A DNA stretch of 64,000 bases from Rhodopseudomonas palustris HaA2 (GTDB lineage Bacteria; Pseudomonadota; Alphaproteobacteria; Rhizobiales; Xanthobacteraceae): contig NC_007778.1 of assembly GCF_000013365.1 (NCBI RefSeq), positions 1,116,001 through 1,180,000 on the forward strand, read 5' to 3'. The translations under genes and the position numbers were made by a program. The notes below the pieces were generated by a model. The model was not told the origin of the DNA. It saw nothing but the letters and a program-made list of their open reading frames with translations, and did not search any database. Position 1 is the first letter of the stretch, and the number at the start of each line of letters is the position of its first letter. This document shows, one piece after another, positions 27,091 through 35,260 of the stretch.

Positions 27091-27131
27091 GACCGATCGG
27101 CTTTGATGGGCTGCTCGCCGCCGGCCGCAGC

Positions 27132-27249
27132 GTCATCCTGAGGTGCACGACGTGCCGCGCCCTGCGCGGCGCGGCGGGCCTCGAAGGACGAGCCGCACAC
27201 TCCGTCGCCGCATCCTTCGAGGCTCGCTACGCTCGCACCTCAGGATGAC
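27132..27249. repeat. Dispersed palindromic repeat, copy 3 (core only)
   Basis: GTCATCCTGAGG to CCTCAGGATGAC with the internal CCTCGAAGGA and CATCCTTCGAGG pair. The outer flanks seen in copies 1, 2, 4 and 5 are missing or strongly degraded. It lies between the convergent ThDP enzyme and aminotransferase genes. Confidence 0.88.
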
Positions 27250-27282
27250 GCTTCCAGCGCGCGTGAATGACGCTTGCCGAGC

Positions 27283-28155
27283 TCAGCCGTGCGCGAACTC
27301 CCAATACAGCTTGCGCGCTTTGGCGAATAACGGCCCCGGCTGCAGCGCGCGGTCGTCGATCCGGACGATCGGCTGCACCTTGGCGAAATTGCCCGAGGCG
27401 AAGATCTCGTCCGCGGTCTCGAAATCGCGATAGGTCAGCGTCGATTCGACCACGGTGACGCCGTCGCCGCGCAGCAGCTCGATCACGCGCTGCCGCGTCA
27501 CGCCGTTGAGGAAGGTGCCGTTCGGCGCCGGCGTATAGACCACGCCGTCCTTGGCCATGAAGATGTTGGAATTGCCGAGCTCGGCGATGTTGCCGAGCAT
27601 GTCGCGCATCAGGCAGTTGCCGAACCCGCGGCTCTGCGCCTCGATCATCGCGCGCGAATTGTTCGGATAGAGGCAGCCGGCCTTGGCGTCGACCACGGCG
27701 CAATCGGCGCTCGGCTTGCGGAACGGCGACAGCGTGATCGACAGCCCGGTCGGCTTCGGCATCGGCGCCTCATAGATGCACAGGCACCAGTTGGTCGTCT
27801 CCGGATCGAACAGCACGCCGCCGCCGGCGCCGGTCTGCGCCCAATACATCGGCCGGATGTAGAGTTCGGCGTCGGCGGCGAACCGCTTCAGCCCGTCCTG
27901 CACCAGGCCGTGCCAGGTCGCTTCGTCGATCATCGCCTTGAGCTTGAAGTTGGTCGCCGACCAATTGACCCGCGCGATGTGTCGGTCGAGATCGGGCGTC
28001 ACGCCTTCGAAGGCGCGGGCGCCGTCGAACACCATCGAGCCGAGCCAGGCCGCATGGGTGCGCGGCCCCATGATCGGCACATTGCCGTCGTGCCAGTCGC
28101 CCTCGAAGAACGTCCAGGTCTTGGAGAAGCTGATCGGTGCGGGGGCCGGAGTCAT
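27283..28155 (-). CDS. Class IV aminotransferase (branched-chain type)
   Basis: This 290-residue fold-type IV PLP aminotransferase has the FFEGDWHDGNVPIMGPRTHA N-terminus, FDGARAFEG, a PLP-lysine region DAKAGCLYPNN, and EIFASGNFAKVQPIVRID near the C-terminus. Annotated as branched-chain aminotransferase by similarity. The site after the lysine differs from canonical IlvE, so the amino donor or acceptor may differ too. The ATG at 28155 is chosen; the in-frame extension to 28317 has no similarity and overlaps the neighbour's end. It is 76 bp downstream of the acyl-CoA synthetase on the same strand. It may supply or consume the amino group of the carrier-protein pathway. Confidence 0.87.
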   Translation of the reverse strand: MTPAPAPISFSKTWTFFEGDWHDGNVPIMGPRTHAAWLGSMVFDGARAFEGVTPDLDRHIARVNWSATNFKLKAMIDEATWHGLVQDGLKRFAADAELYIRPMYWAQTGAGGGVLFDPETTNWCLCIYEAPMPKPTGLSITLSPFRKPSADCAVVDAKAGCLYPNNSRAMIEAQSRGFGNCLMRDMLGNIAELGNSNIFMAKDGVVYTPAPNGTFLNGVTRQRVIELLRGDGVTVVESTLTYRDFETADEIFASGNFAKVQPIVRIDDRALQPGPLFAKARKLYWEFAHG

Positions 28156-28231
28156 CGTTCTGATCCATCGCTTCGCGCGGCCGGGCCGCGACTGAAATCT
28201 ATGCAACCTTGCTGATCGTGCGGCGCCGGCC

Positions 28232-30100
28232 TCACAGCCGCAGCTCGCCTGCGGCGATGCGGCGGTGCAGGTCCTCGTCGAGCGCGACGTAGCGCGCGGC
28301 CTGGGCCCCGCCGACATAGAGCGGATCGCTCACCACGCCGGGATCGAATCCGTCGCGGATCAGATCCTGCTTGTTCTGCTTGAACGTGCCGGTGATTTCC
28401 AGCGCCGGGCGCAGCCGCAGGAACAGCGGGCGCGCGTAGGACGGCAGCCGATCGGCCAGATGGCGATGCAGCGCGTCGATATCGAACCGCGCGTCGACCA
28501 CCAGCGCGGCCATGCCGGCGCGGCCGTCGTGCTGCGGCACGCTGACGCCATAGACGCTGACGTCGGTCACGCCTGGGCAGGCGGCGATCGCCTCGGCGAC
28601 TTCGCTCGCCGCGACGTTCTCGCCCTTCCAGCGGAAGGTGTCGCCGATGCGGTCGACGAAATGGAAGAAGCCCTGATCGTCGAGCCGCATCAGGTCGCCG
28701 GTGCGATACCAGGCGTCGCCCCTGGCGAACACGTCGCGCAGCACCTTGGTGTCGCTCGCGGCATCGCTGGTGTAGCCCTCGAACCGGCCGCCGCGATCGG
28801 CGGCGTCGCCGATCCGGCCGATCGCCTCGCCGGGCTCGTTGCGCGCGCAGCGGACGCACAGCCCGTCGTCGCCGCGCAGCGGAAGGCCGCTGTCGAGGTC
28901 GAACTTCACGATCGCGGCCGGAAAGCGATGCGCCAGGAACGACGGCACGCGGCCGATCGCGCCGGGCCTGCCCTCGACATTGTAGAGCGAGAAATTGCCT
29001 TCGGTCGAGGCGTAGAATTCGAGGATGCGCGGAATCGCGAAGCGCGCCTGGAACGCCTCCCAGACGTCGCCGCGCAGCCCGTTGCCGCAAGCCAGCCGCA
29101 GCCGGTGCTGCGTGTCGCGCGCGCGCGGCGGCGCCTGCAGCAGATAGCGGCAGAGCTCGCCGATATATTGAAACAGCGTGCAATCCCAGCGGGCGATGTC
29201 GTCCCAGAACCGGCTCGCGGAAAACTTTTCGGCGATCACCACCGAGCCGCCGGCCATCAACAGGCTGCCGGGCGCCACCACGCCGCCGACGCTGTGATAG
29301 ATCGGCAGGCAATTGTACATCCGGTCGCCGGGCCCGGCGTCGGTGAGGCCGGCGAACCAGCCGGCCCAGCTCATCACCCGGCGATGCGTGACTCGCGCGG
29401 CCTTCGGCAGCCCGGTGGTGCCGGAGGTGTAGATCAGCAGCGCCAGATGCTCGATCGAGACCTCGCGCCGTTCGTGCGGCGCCAGCGGGCCGGCGTCGAG
29501 CGCGGCTAGCGCCTGGTCGATCGAATCGGCGCCAGCGCCGCCATGCGTCCATACGCGTGGGGCCTGCGCGAGATGTGGGCGGGCGCTCGCGAAGGCCTCC
29601 GCCAGTTCGTCGGCGACGATGACGTGTTTCGGCTGCGCGACCTCGATGCAATGCGCCAGCGAGGCGCCGACGAGCTGGGTGTTGATCAGCGCCGCGACGC
29701 CGCCGACCTTGGTGATGCCGAGCCACGCCGCCAGATAGTCCGGCCGGTTCGGCATCAGCACACACACCACGTCGCCGATCCCGATCCCGTTCGTCAGCGC
29801 CCAGCGCGCGTAGCGGTCGATGCGATCGGCCAGCGCCGCGTAGCTGAAGGATTCGCGATCCGACACGATCGCGTCCCGCTGCGGCGCGGCGGCGGCCCAT
29901 TCGTCGATCACGGAGGCCAGCAGCCGGCGCGGTTCGGTCTCGATCCGCGAGGTGATCTCGATCGCCCGCAGCCAGCTCTTGGTGACGGAAGGAGGCTTGG
30001 TGACAGGAGATTTGGTGACGGACGGGGCAGTGGTCGCAGCCCCCCGCGCAGGCGGGGCCTGCGTCGCGTCCGCCGTCACGGATCGTGGTTGGATGTTCAT
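28232..30100 (-). CDS. Long-chain acyl-CoA synthetase (FadD6/FATP type)
   Basis: This 622-residue ANL enzyme of the very-long-chain acyl-CoA synthetase/FATP type has LLIYTSGTTGLPKAARVTH (ATP motif), FYASTEGNFSLYN, the YRTGDLMRLDDQGFFHFVDR stretch, and GTFKQNKQDLIRDGFDP with the terminal lysine. The N-terminal 45 residues are low complexity with SVTK/PVTK repeats. I start at MNIQPRSV (30100); a frame 40 residues longer has no similarity. It is transcribed divergently from metY, and its promoter region shares a 10-mer with that of carrier protein 1. It probably activates a fatty acid, perhaps for the GNAT-like enzyme; that link is inference. Confidence 0.85.
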   Translation of the reverse strand: MNIQPRSVTADATQAPPARGAATTAPSVTKSPVTKPPSVTKSWLRAIEITSRIETEPRRLLASVIDEWAAAAPQRDAIVSDRESFSYAALADRIDRYARWALTNGIGIGDVVCVLMPNRPDYLAAWLGITKVGGVAALINTQLVGASLAHCIEVAQPKHVIVADELAEAFASARPHLAQAPRVWTHGGAGADSIDQALAALDAGPLAPHERREVSIEHLALLIYTSGTTGLPKAARVTHRRVMSWAGWFAGLTDAGPGDRMYNCLPIYHSVGGVVAPGSLLMAGGSVVIAEKFSASRFWDDIARWDCTLFQYIGELCRYLLQAPPRARDTQHRLRLACGNGLRGDVWEAFQARFAIPRILEFYASTEGNFSLYNVEGRPGAIGRVPSFLAHRFPAAIVKFDLDSGLPLRGDDGLCVRCARNEPGEAIGRIGDAADRGGRFEGYTSDAASDTKVLRDVFARGDAWYRTGDLMRLDDQGFFHFVDRIGDTFRWKGENVAASEVAEAIAACPGVTDVSVYGVSVPQHDGRAGMAALVVDARFDIDALHRHLADRLPSYARPLFLRLRPALEITGTFKQNKQDLIRDGFDPGVVSDPLYVGGAQAARYVALDEDLHRRIAAGELRL

Positions 30101-30373
30101 CAATGCCGGTCCGACAACATTGCGAGAATTATCGATACAACTTAGCCGAATGCGATCGAAGATCGATCGCCGTTGCGACAACAATGCGTTCGCAAGGTAA
30201 ACGAAATCGGACGCGCGCAATTCGATTCAAATTGTAATCGATTTATCATCCGAAATTAGGGTTAGTTTGTCGTCATTTTCGAAATTTGTTGTCGATTAAA
30301 GATCTCCGCTCTAGCTAGGAAGACGCCTGCGGACTGCGCGTCGATCGCAGCCTCGGCGATGCGGAGGTGACCG
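30101..30373. promoter_or_regulatory. Divergent promoter region, acyl-CoA synthetase / metY
   Basis: 273 bp, very AT-rich for this genome between about 30215 and 30305. It contains ATTCAAATTG at 30225-30234, also present upstream of the flavoenzyme at 19525. I looked for a SAM-II riboswitch upstream of metY and saw no match (no CGTGGTGATTTG P1 region and no GCTAAAG pseudoknot). Confidence 0.5.
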
Positions 30374-31678
30374 ATGCGCAACGAGACGATCGCCATTCAC
30401 GCCGGCTACGATCCCGATCCGACCACCAAGGCGGTCGCGGTCCCGATCTACCAGACCGCATCCTACGCCTTCGACAGCGCCGACCACGGCGCCGCATTGT
30501 TCAATCTCGAGACCGAAGGCTATCGCTATTCGCGGATCGCCAATCCGACCAGCGCTGTGCTGGAGAAGCGCGTCGCCGAGCTCGAGGGTGGCGTCGGCGC
30601 GCTCGCGGTCGCCAGCGGCCAGGCGGCGCTGCACTACGCCTTCGTCAACGTCGCCGATCACGGCGGCAACATCGTCTCGGTGCCGCAGCTCTACGGCACC
30701 ACGCACACGCTGCTCTCCCACATCCTGCCGCGCCAGGGCATCCACGGCCGCTTCGCCGAGAACGACAGTGCCGCGGCGATCGAGAAGCTCATCGATGCCG
30801 ATACCCGCGCGGTGTTCTGCGAGACCATCGGCAATCCCGCCGGCAATGTCTGCGATATCGAGCGCATCGCCGAGGTGGCGCATCGGCACGGCGTGCCGCT
30901 GATCGTCGACAACACGGTGGCGACGCCGATCCTGATGAAGCCGTTCGACCACGGCGCCGACATCGTGGTGCATTCGCTGACCAAGTTCCTCGGCGGCCAC
31001 GGCACGACGCTGGGCGGCGCGATCGTCGACAGCGGCCGGTTCGACTGGGCGGCGCAGCCGCAGCGCTTTCCGGCGTTCAACCAGCCCGATCATTCCTATC
31101 ACGGCATGGTCTATGCCGAGCGGTTCGGCCCGACGGCCTATATCGAGCGCGCCCGCAGCATCTATCAGCGCACCATGGGGTCGGTGCTGTCGCCGTTCAA
31201 TGCGTTCCTGCTGCTGCAGGGCATCGAGACCGTCGCGCTGCGGATGGAACGCCACGTCGAGAACGCCCGCAAGGTGGCGGAGTTCCTGCGCGACGATCCG
31301 CGCGTCGCCTGGGTGAACTACACCGGCTTCCCGGACAGTCCGTATTACGAGCTGGTGCAGAAATATCTCGGCGGCCGGGCGTCGTCGCTGTTCACCTTCG
31401 GCATCAAGGGCGGCCTCGAGGCCGGCAAGAATTTCTACGATTCGCTGCGGCTGATCACCCGGCTGGTCAATATCGGCGACGCCAAATCGCTCGCCTGCCA
31501 TCCGGCCTCGACCACGCATCGGCAGATGTCCGCCGAGCAGCAGCGCACCGCCGGCGTGCTGCCGGAGACGATCCGGCTGTCGATCGGCATCGAACACATC
31601 GCCGACATCATCGAAGATCTCGATCAGGCGCTGGCGCAGGCCGGTGGCCGGCGCACGCAACTGATCGCGGCGGAATAA
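30374..31678 (+). CDS. metY: O-acylhomoserine sulfhydrylase (MetY-type)
   Basis: This 434-residue Cys/Met-metabolism PLP enzyme has ETIAIHAGYDPDPTTKAVAVPIYQTASY, YSRIANPT, the PLP lysine Lys204 in HSLTKFLGGHG, and a C-terminal SIGIEHIADIIEDL. The size (434 versus about 390 for MetB/MetC/MetZ) and sequence fit O-acetylhomoserine sulfhydrylase, which makes homocysteine directly from sulfide. The start has GGAGG about 6 bases upstream. The MetA-like acyltransferase follows 14 bp later, making a complete direct-sulfhydrylation module. Confidence 0.95.
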   Translation: MRNETIAIHAGYDPDPTTKAVAVPIYQTASYAFDSADHGAALFNLETEGYRYSRIANPTSAVLEKRVAELEGGVGALAVASGQAALHYAFVNVADHGGNIVSVPQLYGTTHTLLSHILPRQGIHGRFAENDSAAAIEKLIDADTRAVFCETIGNPAGNVCDIERIAEVAHRHGVPLIVDNTVATPILMKPFDHGADIVVHSLTKFLGGHGTTLGGAIVDSGRFDWAAQPQRFPAFNQPDHSYHGMVYAERFGPTAYIERARSIYQRTMGSVLSPFNAFLLLQGIETVALRMERHVENARKVAEFLRDDPRVAWVNYTGFPDSPYYELVQKYLGGRASSLFTFGIKGGLEAGKNFYDSLRLITRLVNIGDAKSLACHPASTTHRQMSAEQQRTAGVLPETIRLSIGIEHIADIIEDLDQALAQAGGRRTQLIAAE

Positions 31679-31692
31679 AGCGGCGCGCCGGC

Positions 31693-32694
31693 ATGTCCCT
31701 GCTGTTCGACAACGCCGATCCGATCGACAGCCCGATGCTGGTCCCGAGCGGCCGGCGTGACGGGCGCAGACGCCGCGACGCCGCCGGGCGCGACGCGGCG
31801 ATCGAGATCGGGCTCGTCAACAACATGGGCGACGCCGCGCTGCGGGCCACCGAGCGGCAGTTCGCGCGCCTGCTCGAGGCCGGCGCCGGCGATCGCCCGG
31901 TGCGGCTGCATTGCTTCGCGCTGCCCTCGGTGCAGCGTTCGCCGGCGGCGCGTCATCGCATCGACAGCCTCTATGCCGGCATCTCCGAGCTGCGCACCAT
32001 CAGGCTCGACGGGCTGATCGTGACCGGGGCCGAACCGCGCGCCGCCACGTTGCGCGAGGAGCCGTATTGGGACGAGATGCGCGCGCTGGTCGACTGGGCC
32101 GAGGCCAACACCACTTCGACGATCTGGTCGTGCCTCGCCGCGCATGCGGCAGTGCTGCATCTCGACGGCATCGAGCGGGAACGCCTGCCGAAGAAATGTT
32201 CCGGCATCTATGCCGGCGAGCGATTGCAGGACGATCCGCTGCTGATCGACCTGCCGGCTCAGATGCAGGTGCCGCATTCGCGGCTGAACGACCTGCCGGC
32301 GGACCGGCTGGCCGCGAGCGGCTACGAGGTGCTGACGCAGGCGCGCGACGCCGGCGTCGACGTCTTCATGCGCCGCGGGCGCAGCCGCTTCGTGTTCTTC
32401 CAGGGCCACCCCGAATACGACATCGGCTCGCTGCAGCGCGAGTATCTGCGCGACATCGGCCGTTTCCTCACCGGCGAGCGCGAATCCTATCCGGAGATTC
32501 CGGTCGATTATTTCGATGCCGCGACCGAGGCCGCGCTCGGCGCGTTCGGCGCGCAAGCCGAGGCCGAACCGGAGCCCGCGCTGATTTCCCGGCTGCCGCA
32601 ATTGGCGCTGCGCGCCGGCGTCGCCGACGCCATCGAGGCCACGGCCACCACGCTGTTCCGCAACTGGCTCGACTCCCTCGCAGGCCGCTCATGA
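31693..32694 (+). CDS. MetA-family homoserine O-acyltransferase (atypical)
   Basis: This 333-residue member of the MetA/HTS family has catalytic Cys147 (WSCLAAHAA), with His239 and Glu241 in GHPEYD completing the triad. DGLIVTGA and KCSGIY regions are kept. The position that sets acyl-CoA choice in the family (Gly111 succinyl, Glu111 acetyl in E. coli numbering) aligns with Arg116 here, in TGAEPRAATL. The true donor is therefore uncertain and I do not assign metAS or metAA. It also has an Arg-rich stretch near residue 25. Coupled by ATGA to the next gene. Confidence 0.85.
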   Translation: MSLLFDNADPIDSPMLVPSGRRDGRRRRDAAGRDAAIEIGLVNNMGDAALRATERQFARLLEAGAGDRPVRLHCFALPSVQRSPAARHRIDSLYAGISELRTIRLDGLIVTGAEPRAATLREEPYWDEMRALVDWAEANTTSTIWSCLAAHAAVLHLDGIERERLPKKCSGIYAGERLQDDPLLIDLPAQMQVPHSRLNDLPADRLAASGYEVLTQARDAGVDVFMRRGRSRFVFFQGHPEYDIGSLQREYLRDIGRFLTGERESYPEIPVDYFDAATEAALGAFGAQAEAEPEPALISRLPQLALRAGVADAIEATATTLFRNWLDSLAGRS

Positions 32695-33212
32695 ACATCC
32701 GCCCCGCCGCGCTGCATCGCGAATCCGCCGCCGACAGCTTCAAGGCGGCGATGCGCCACCTCGCCGGTGGCGTCAGCATCGTCACCAGCGGGCAGGACGA
32801 CGAGCGCAACGGCATCACCGCGACGTCGGTCAGTTCGCTCTCGGCCGAGCCGCCGGCGCTGATCGCCTGCATCAATCGCAGCTGCGCGCTGCTGCCGGTG
32901 ATCCGCGAGCGGGGCACGTTCGGCGTCAACATCCTCGCCGCCGGCCATCGCGACCTCGCCGACCGCTTCGCCGGCCGCCACGGCGTGCGCGGAGCGGAGC
33001 GCTACGCCGACGGCGACTGGATCGAACTGGTGACCGGGGCGCCGCTGCTGAGCGATGCGCTGGCGGCGATCGACTGCACGGTCGACAGCATCATCGACTG
33101 GAACAGCCACGCGCTGGTGATCGGCCGGGTCGAGGCCGTGCAGCTCGGCGGCGCCTCGCAGGCGCTGGTGTATTGGCGCGGCGGCTATCACGACATCGGC
33201 GGCACCGAGTAG
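32691..33212 (+). CDS. Flavin reductase family protein
   Basis: This 173-residue FMN-binding split-barrel protein of the flavin:NAD(P)H reductase family shows FKAAMRHLAGGVSIVTSG, GITATSVSSLSAEPPALIAC (flavin contact) and FGVNILAAGHRDLADRFAG. Such proteins supply reduced flavin to two-component monooxygenases. No partner oxygenase gene is adjacent. It starts within the stop of the MetA-like gene (ATGA), so it belongs to the sulfur operon and may serve a sulfur-scavenging desulfonase encoded elsewhere. Confidence 0.9.
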   Translation: MNIRPAALHRESAADSFKAAMRHLAGGVSIVTSGQDDERNGITATSVSSLSAEPPALIACINRSCALLPVIRERGTFGVNILAAGHRDLADRFAGRHGVRGAERYADGDWIELVTGAPLLSDALAAIDCTVDSIIDWNSHALVIGRVEAVQLGGASQALVYWRGGYHDIGGTE

Positions 33213-33284
33213 CCGCCCGATCGCATCGACCGCGACCAGCGCCGTCTCACGCTTGCTCGTCTGCCGATATGGAGCGCCGCCCGC

Positions 33285-34643
33285 TCATTCCGGGCGCAGC
33301 GACACCGGCCCGCGCCGCAGCCGTGTCAGCAGGCGCAGCACCGAGCCGTCGATTCCGGTCGTGCTGATGGCCGAGCTGCGCAGCAGCACCGCCATGGTGA
33401 CGAACGAGATCGTCGTCGCCGCCACGGCGCCGGGAATGCCGAACATCGGAATCAGCACGAAGAAGCCGATCGCGCGCATCAACACCGTACCGCCGATGAT
33501 CGCCAGATAGCGGCCCTCGTGGCCGGTCAGCATCAGGATCGATCCCGAGGGGCCGGTGGCCGCGACCGCAGCCGTCCCCGCCGTGAGCAGCGCCAGCATG
33601 CCGTAATACGACACGTAGTCGGGGTTGAAGGCGTACAGGATCCAGTGTCCGCCGCCCAGCACCACCAGCAGGCCGCCGACGACGATGGTCAGCGTCACCA
33701 GTGCGACCGAGTCGAGCAGGCTGTCGAGCTGCCGGTGCTGCTGATTGTAGTACAGATGCGGAATGTGCCGGGTGGAGAAGATGTAGACCGCGCCGGTCGC
33801 CATCGCGAACGCATTGGCGATCCGCGTCGTCACGAAATACGCGCCGGCGATCGACGGCGTCGTCAGATAGCCGATGATCACGACGTCGGCGTATTGATTG
33901 GCGGCTTCCAGCCCTGCGGACACCCACAGCTTGGCCGAGCGCGCGATCCATGTCCTGAGATCGAAGCTCGGACGCGAACGGCCGAGCGCAGGAAACTTCA
34001 TCCGGATCTGCTGCCGCAGCAGCGTCATGTGCACCACCACCGTGAAGGCGGAAGCGCCCGCCATCGTCAGGAAGATGACGTGGATCCGGATCGGCGCGCC
34101 GAGCGCATAGCAGCCGATCAGATAGAGGATCGGGCACACCGCCACCAGCAGATAGGTCAGGCCATCGCCGATGCGGACGCCGACGGCGCTGCGCGCGACA
34201 TGCGCCGAGGTCAGCATCAGCGAGTAGGACACCAGATACAGCGTGGCCGACAGCGCCAGCGCCGTATCGTGCTCCGCCGCGAACCAGACATAGAACGGCA
34301 GGCCGACGAGCGTGACGCCGGCGAGGCAGGCGAGCGTGCTGAAGGTCAGCGCGCCTTTCAGCCTGCTCTCGTCGCCGGCGGCGCCGAATTCGCTCCACGA
34401 GCGCATGACGAAGATCTGCTGGCCGAAGGTCGCGATCACGCTGAGCAGGCCGGCGGCGCTGAACAGCATCGAATAAGTGCCGAAATCGTGCCGGCTCAGC
34501 ATCCGCGCGGCGAGCGTCACCAGCGCCAGATTGACCACCGTGATGCCGACACGCAACGCGAACGCGCCGGCCATCGAACGGACCGTCGAATCGTGGCGGA
34601 GCTGAATGACTTTCCCGATCGCGACGCTGAACTTCACTCTCAC
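33285..34643 (-). CDS. Polysaccharide flippase (Wzx/MATE-like membrane protein)
   Basis: This 452-residue integral membrane protein has about twelve hydrophobic segments. The first begins after VRSMAGAFALRVGITVVNLALVTLAARML, with the SRHDFGTYSMLFSAAGLLS pattern of the oligosaccharide flippase family. It probably moves lipid-linked repeat units across the inner membrane. First gene seen of the exopolysaccharide region. The 244-bp upstream region is AT-rich (34742-34866) and has TTAACCAT at 34853-34860. I found no clear -35/-10. Confidence 0.85.
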   Translation of the reverse strand: MRVKFSVAIGKVIQLRHDSTVRSMAGAFALRVGITVVNLALVTLAARMLSRHDFGTYSMLFSAAGLLSVIATFGQQIFVMRSWSEFGAAGDESRLKGALTFSTLACLAGVTLVGLPFYVWFAAEHDTALALSATLYLVSYSLMLTSAHVARSAVGVRIGDGLTYLLVAVCPILYLIGCYALGAPIRIHVIFLTMAGASAFTVVVHMTLLRQQIRMKFPALGRSRPSFDLRTWIARSAKLWVSAGLEAANQYADVVIIGYLTTPSIAGAYFVTTRIANAFAMATGAVYIFSTRHIPHLYYNQQHRQLDSLLDSVALVTLTIVVGGLLVVLGGGHWILYAFNPDYVSYYGMLALLTAGTAAVAATGPSGSILMLTGHEGRYLAIIGGTVLMRAIGFFVLIPMFGIPGAVAATTISFVTMAVLLRSSAISTTGIDGSVLRLLTRLRRGPVSLRPE

Positions 34644-34887
34644 TCAACCTGGTCGTTGCGACACTGGTGCGGACATGTCGCCCGCGCAATCGTCGGAGTG
34701 CCGCCGGGCGATACGGCGTCGGCGCTCTGGCGTGCGACGCCAACTTATCCTATCTGAAGGTCGATCGAGAAAATTCGAAATGATATTTGCGTGTGAGGTT
34801 AAGACTGTGCCGCAGTTCCAATTCGCTCGGCAGAGACGGAATTGACGGATTGTTAACCATACGCGATCCGTTGCGGACGAGGCCTGC

Positions 34888-35247
34888 ATGACTGAGTTTC
34901 CGGCAAGGTACCAGACCGCGTTGCGCGTGGCGGCATGGCTGGGTCTGGCGTTCGTCGCGATGGCGACGCTCAGTCCGCTGGGCCTTCGCCCGACCACCGG
35001 ATGGCCGCCGTCGATCGAGCGGTTTCTCGCCTTCGCGCTGGTCGGCGGTTTGTTCGCCGCGGCCTATCCGCGTTACATCCTGTTCGCCGCCGCGATCGTG
35101 CTCGGCGCGGCGTTGCTGTTCGAGATCCTGCAGGTGCTGGCGCCGTCGCGGCACGGCCGGCTGTTCGATGCCGCGGTGAAACTGTCGGGCGGAACGGTCG
35201 GGCTGATCGCCGGCTGGCTTGCGGTGCGGTGGATGCCGCGGCGGTGA
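34888..35247 (+). CDS. VanZ-like small membrane protein
   Basis: This 119-residue protein has four predicted TM helices (about 10-30, 45-62, 63-83, 95-115). The short loop FEILQVLAPSRHGRLFDAAVKLSGGTVG matches VanZ-like proteins, where Q-x-x-x-x-x-R and D are conserved. These are often found in polysaccharide loci; the biochemical function is not established. Convergent with the GINT1-like gene. Confidence 0.78.
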   Translation: MTEFPARYQTALRVAAWLGLAFVAMATLSPLGLRPTTGWPPSIERFLAFALVGGLFAAAYPRYILFAAAIVLGAALLFEILQVLAPSRHGRLFDAAVKLSGGTVGLIAGWLAVRWMPRR

Positions 35248-35260
35248 TGCGTCGGCGGCT

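Noticed and set aside
30101..30373. SAM-II riboswitch upstream of metY, common in alphaproteobacteria before met genes.
   Set aside because: The conserved P1 sequence and the pseudoknot partner are absent; the gap is AT-rich without the expected motifs.
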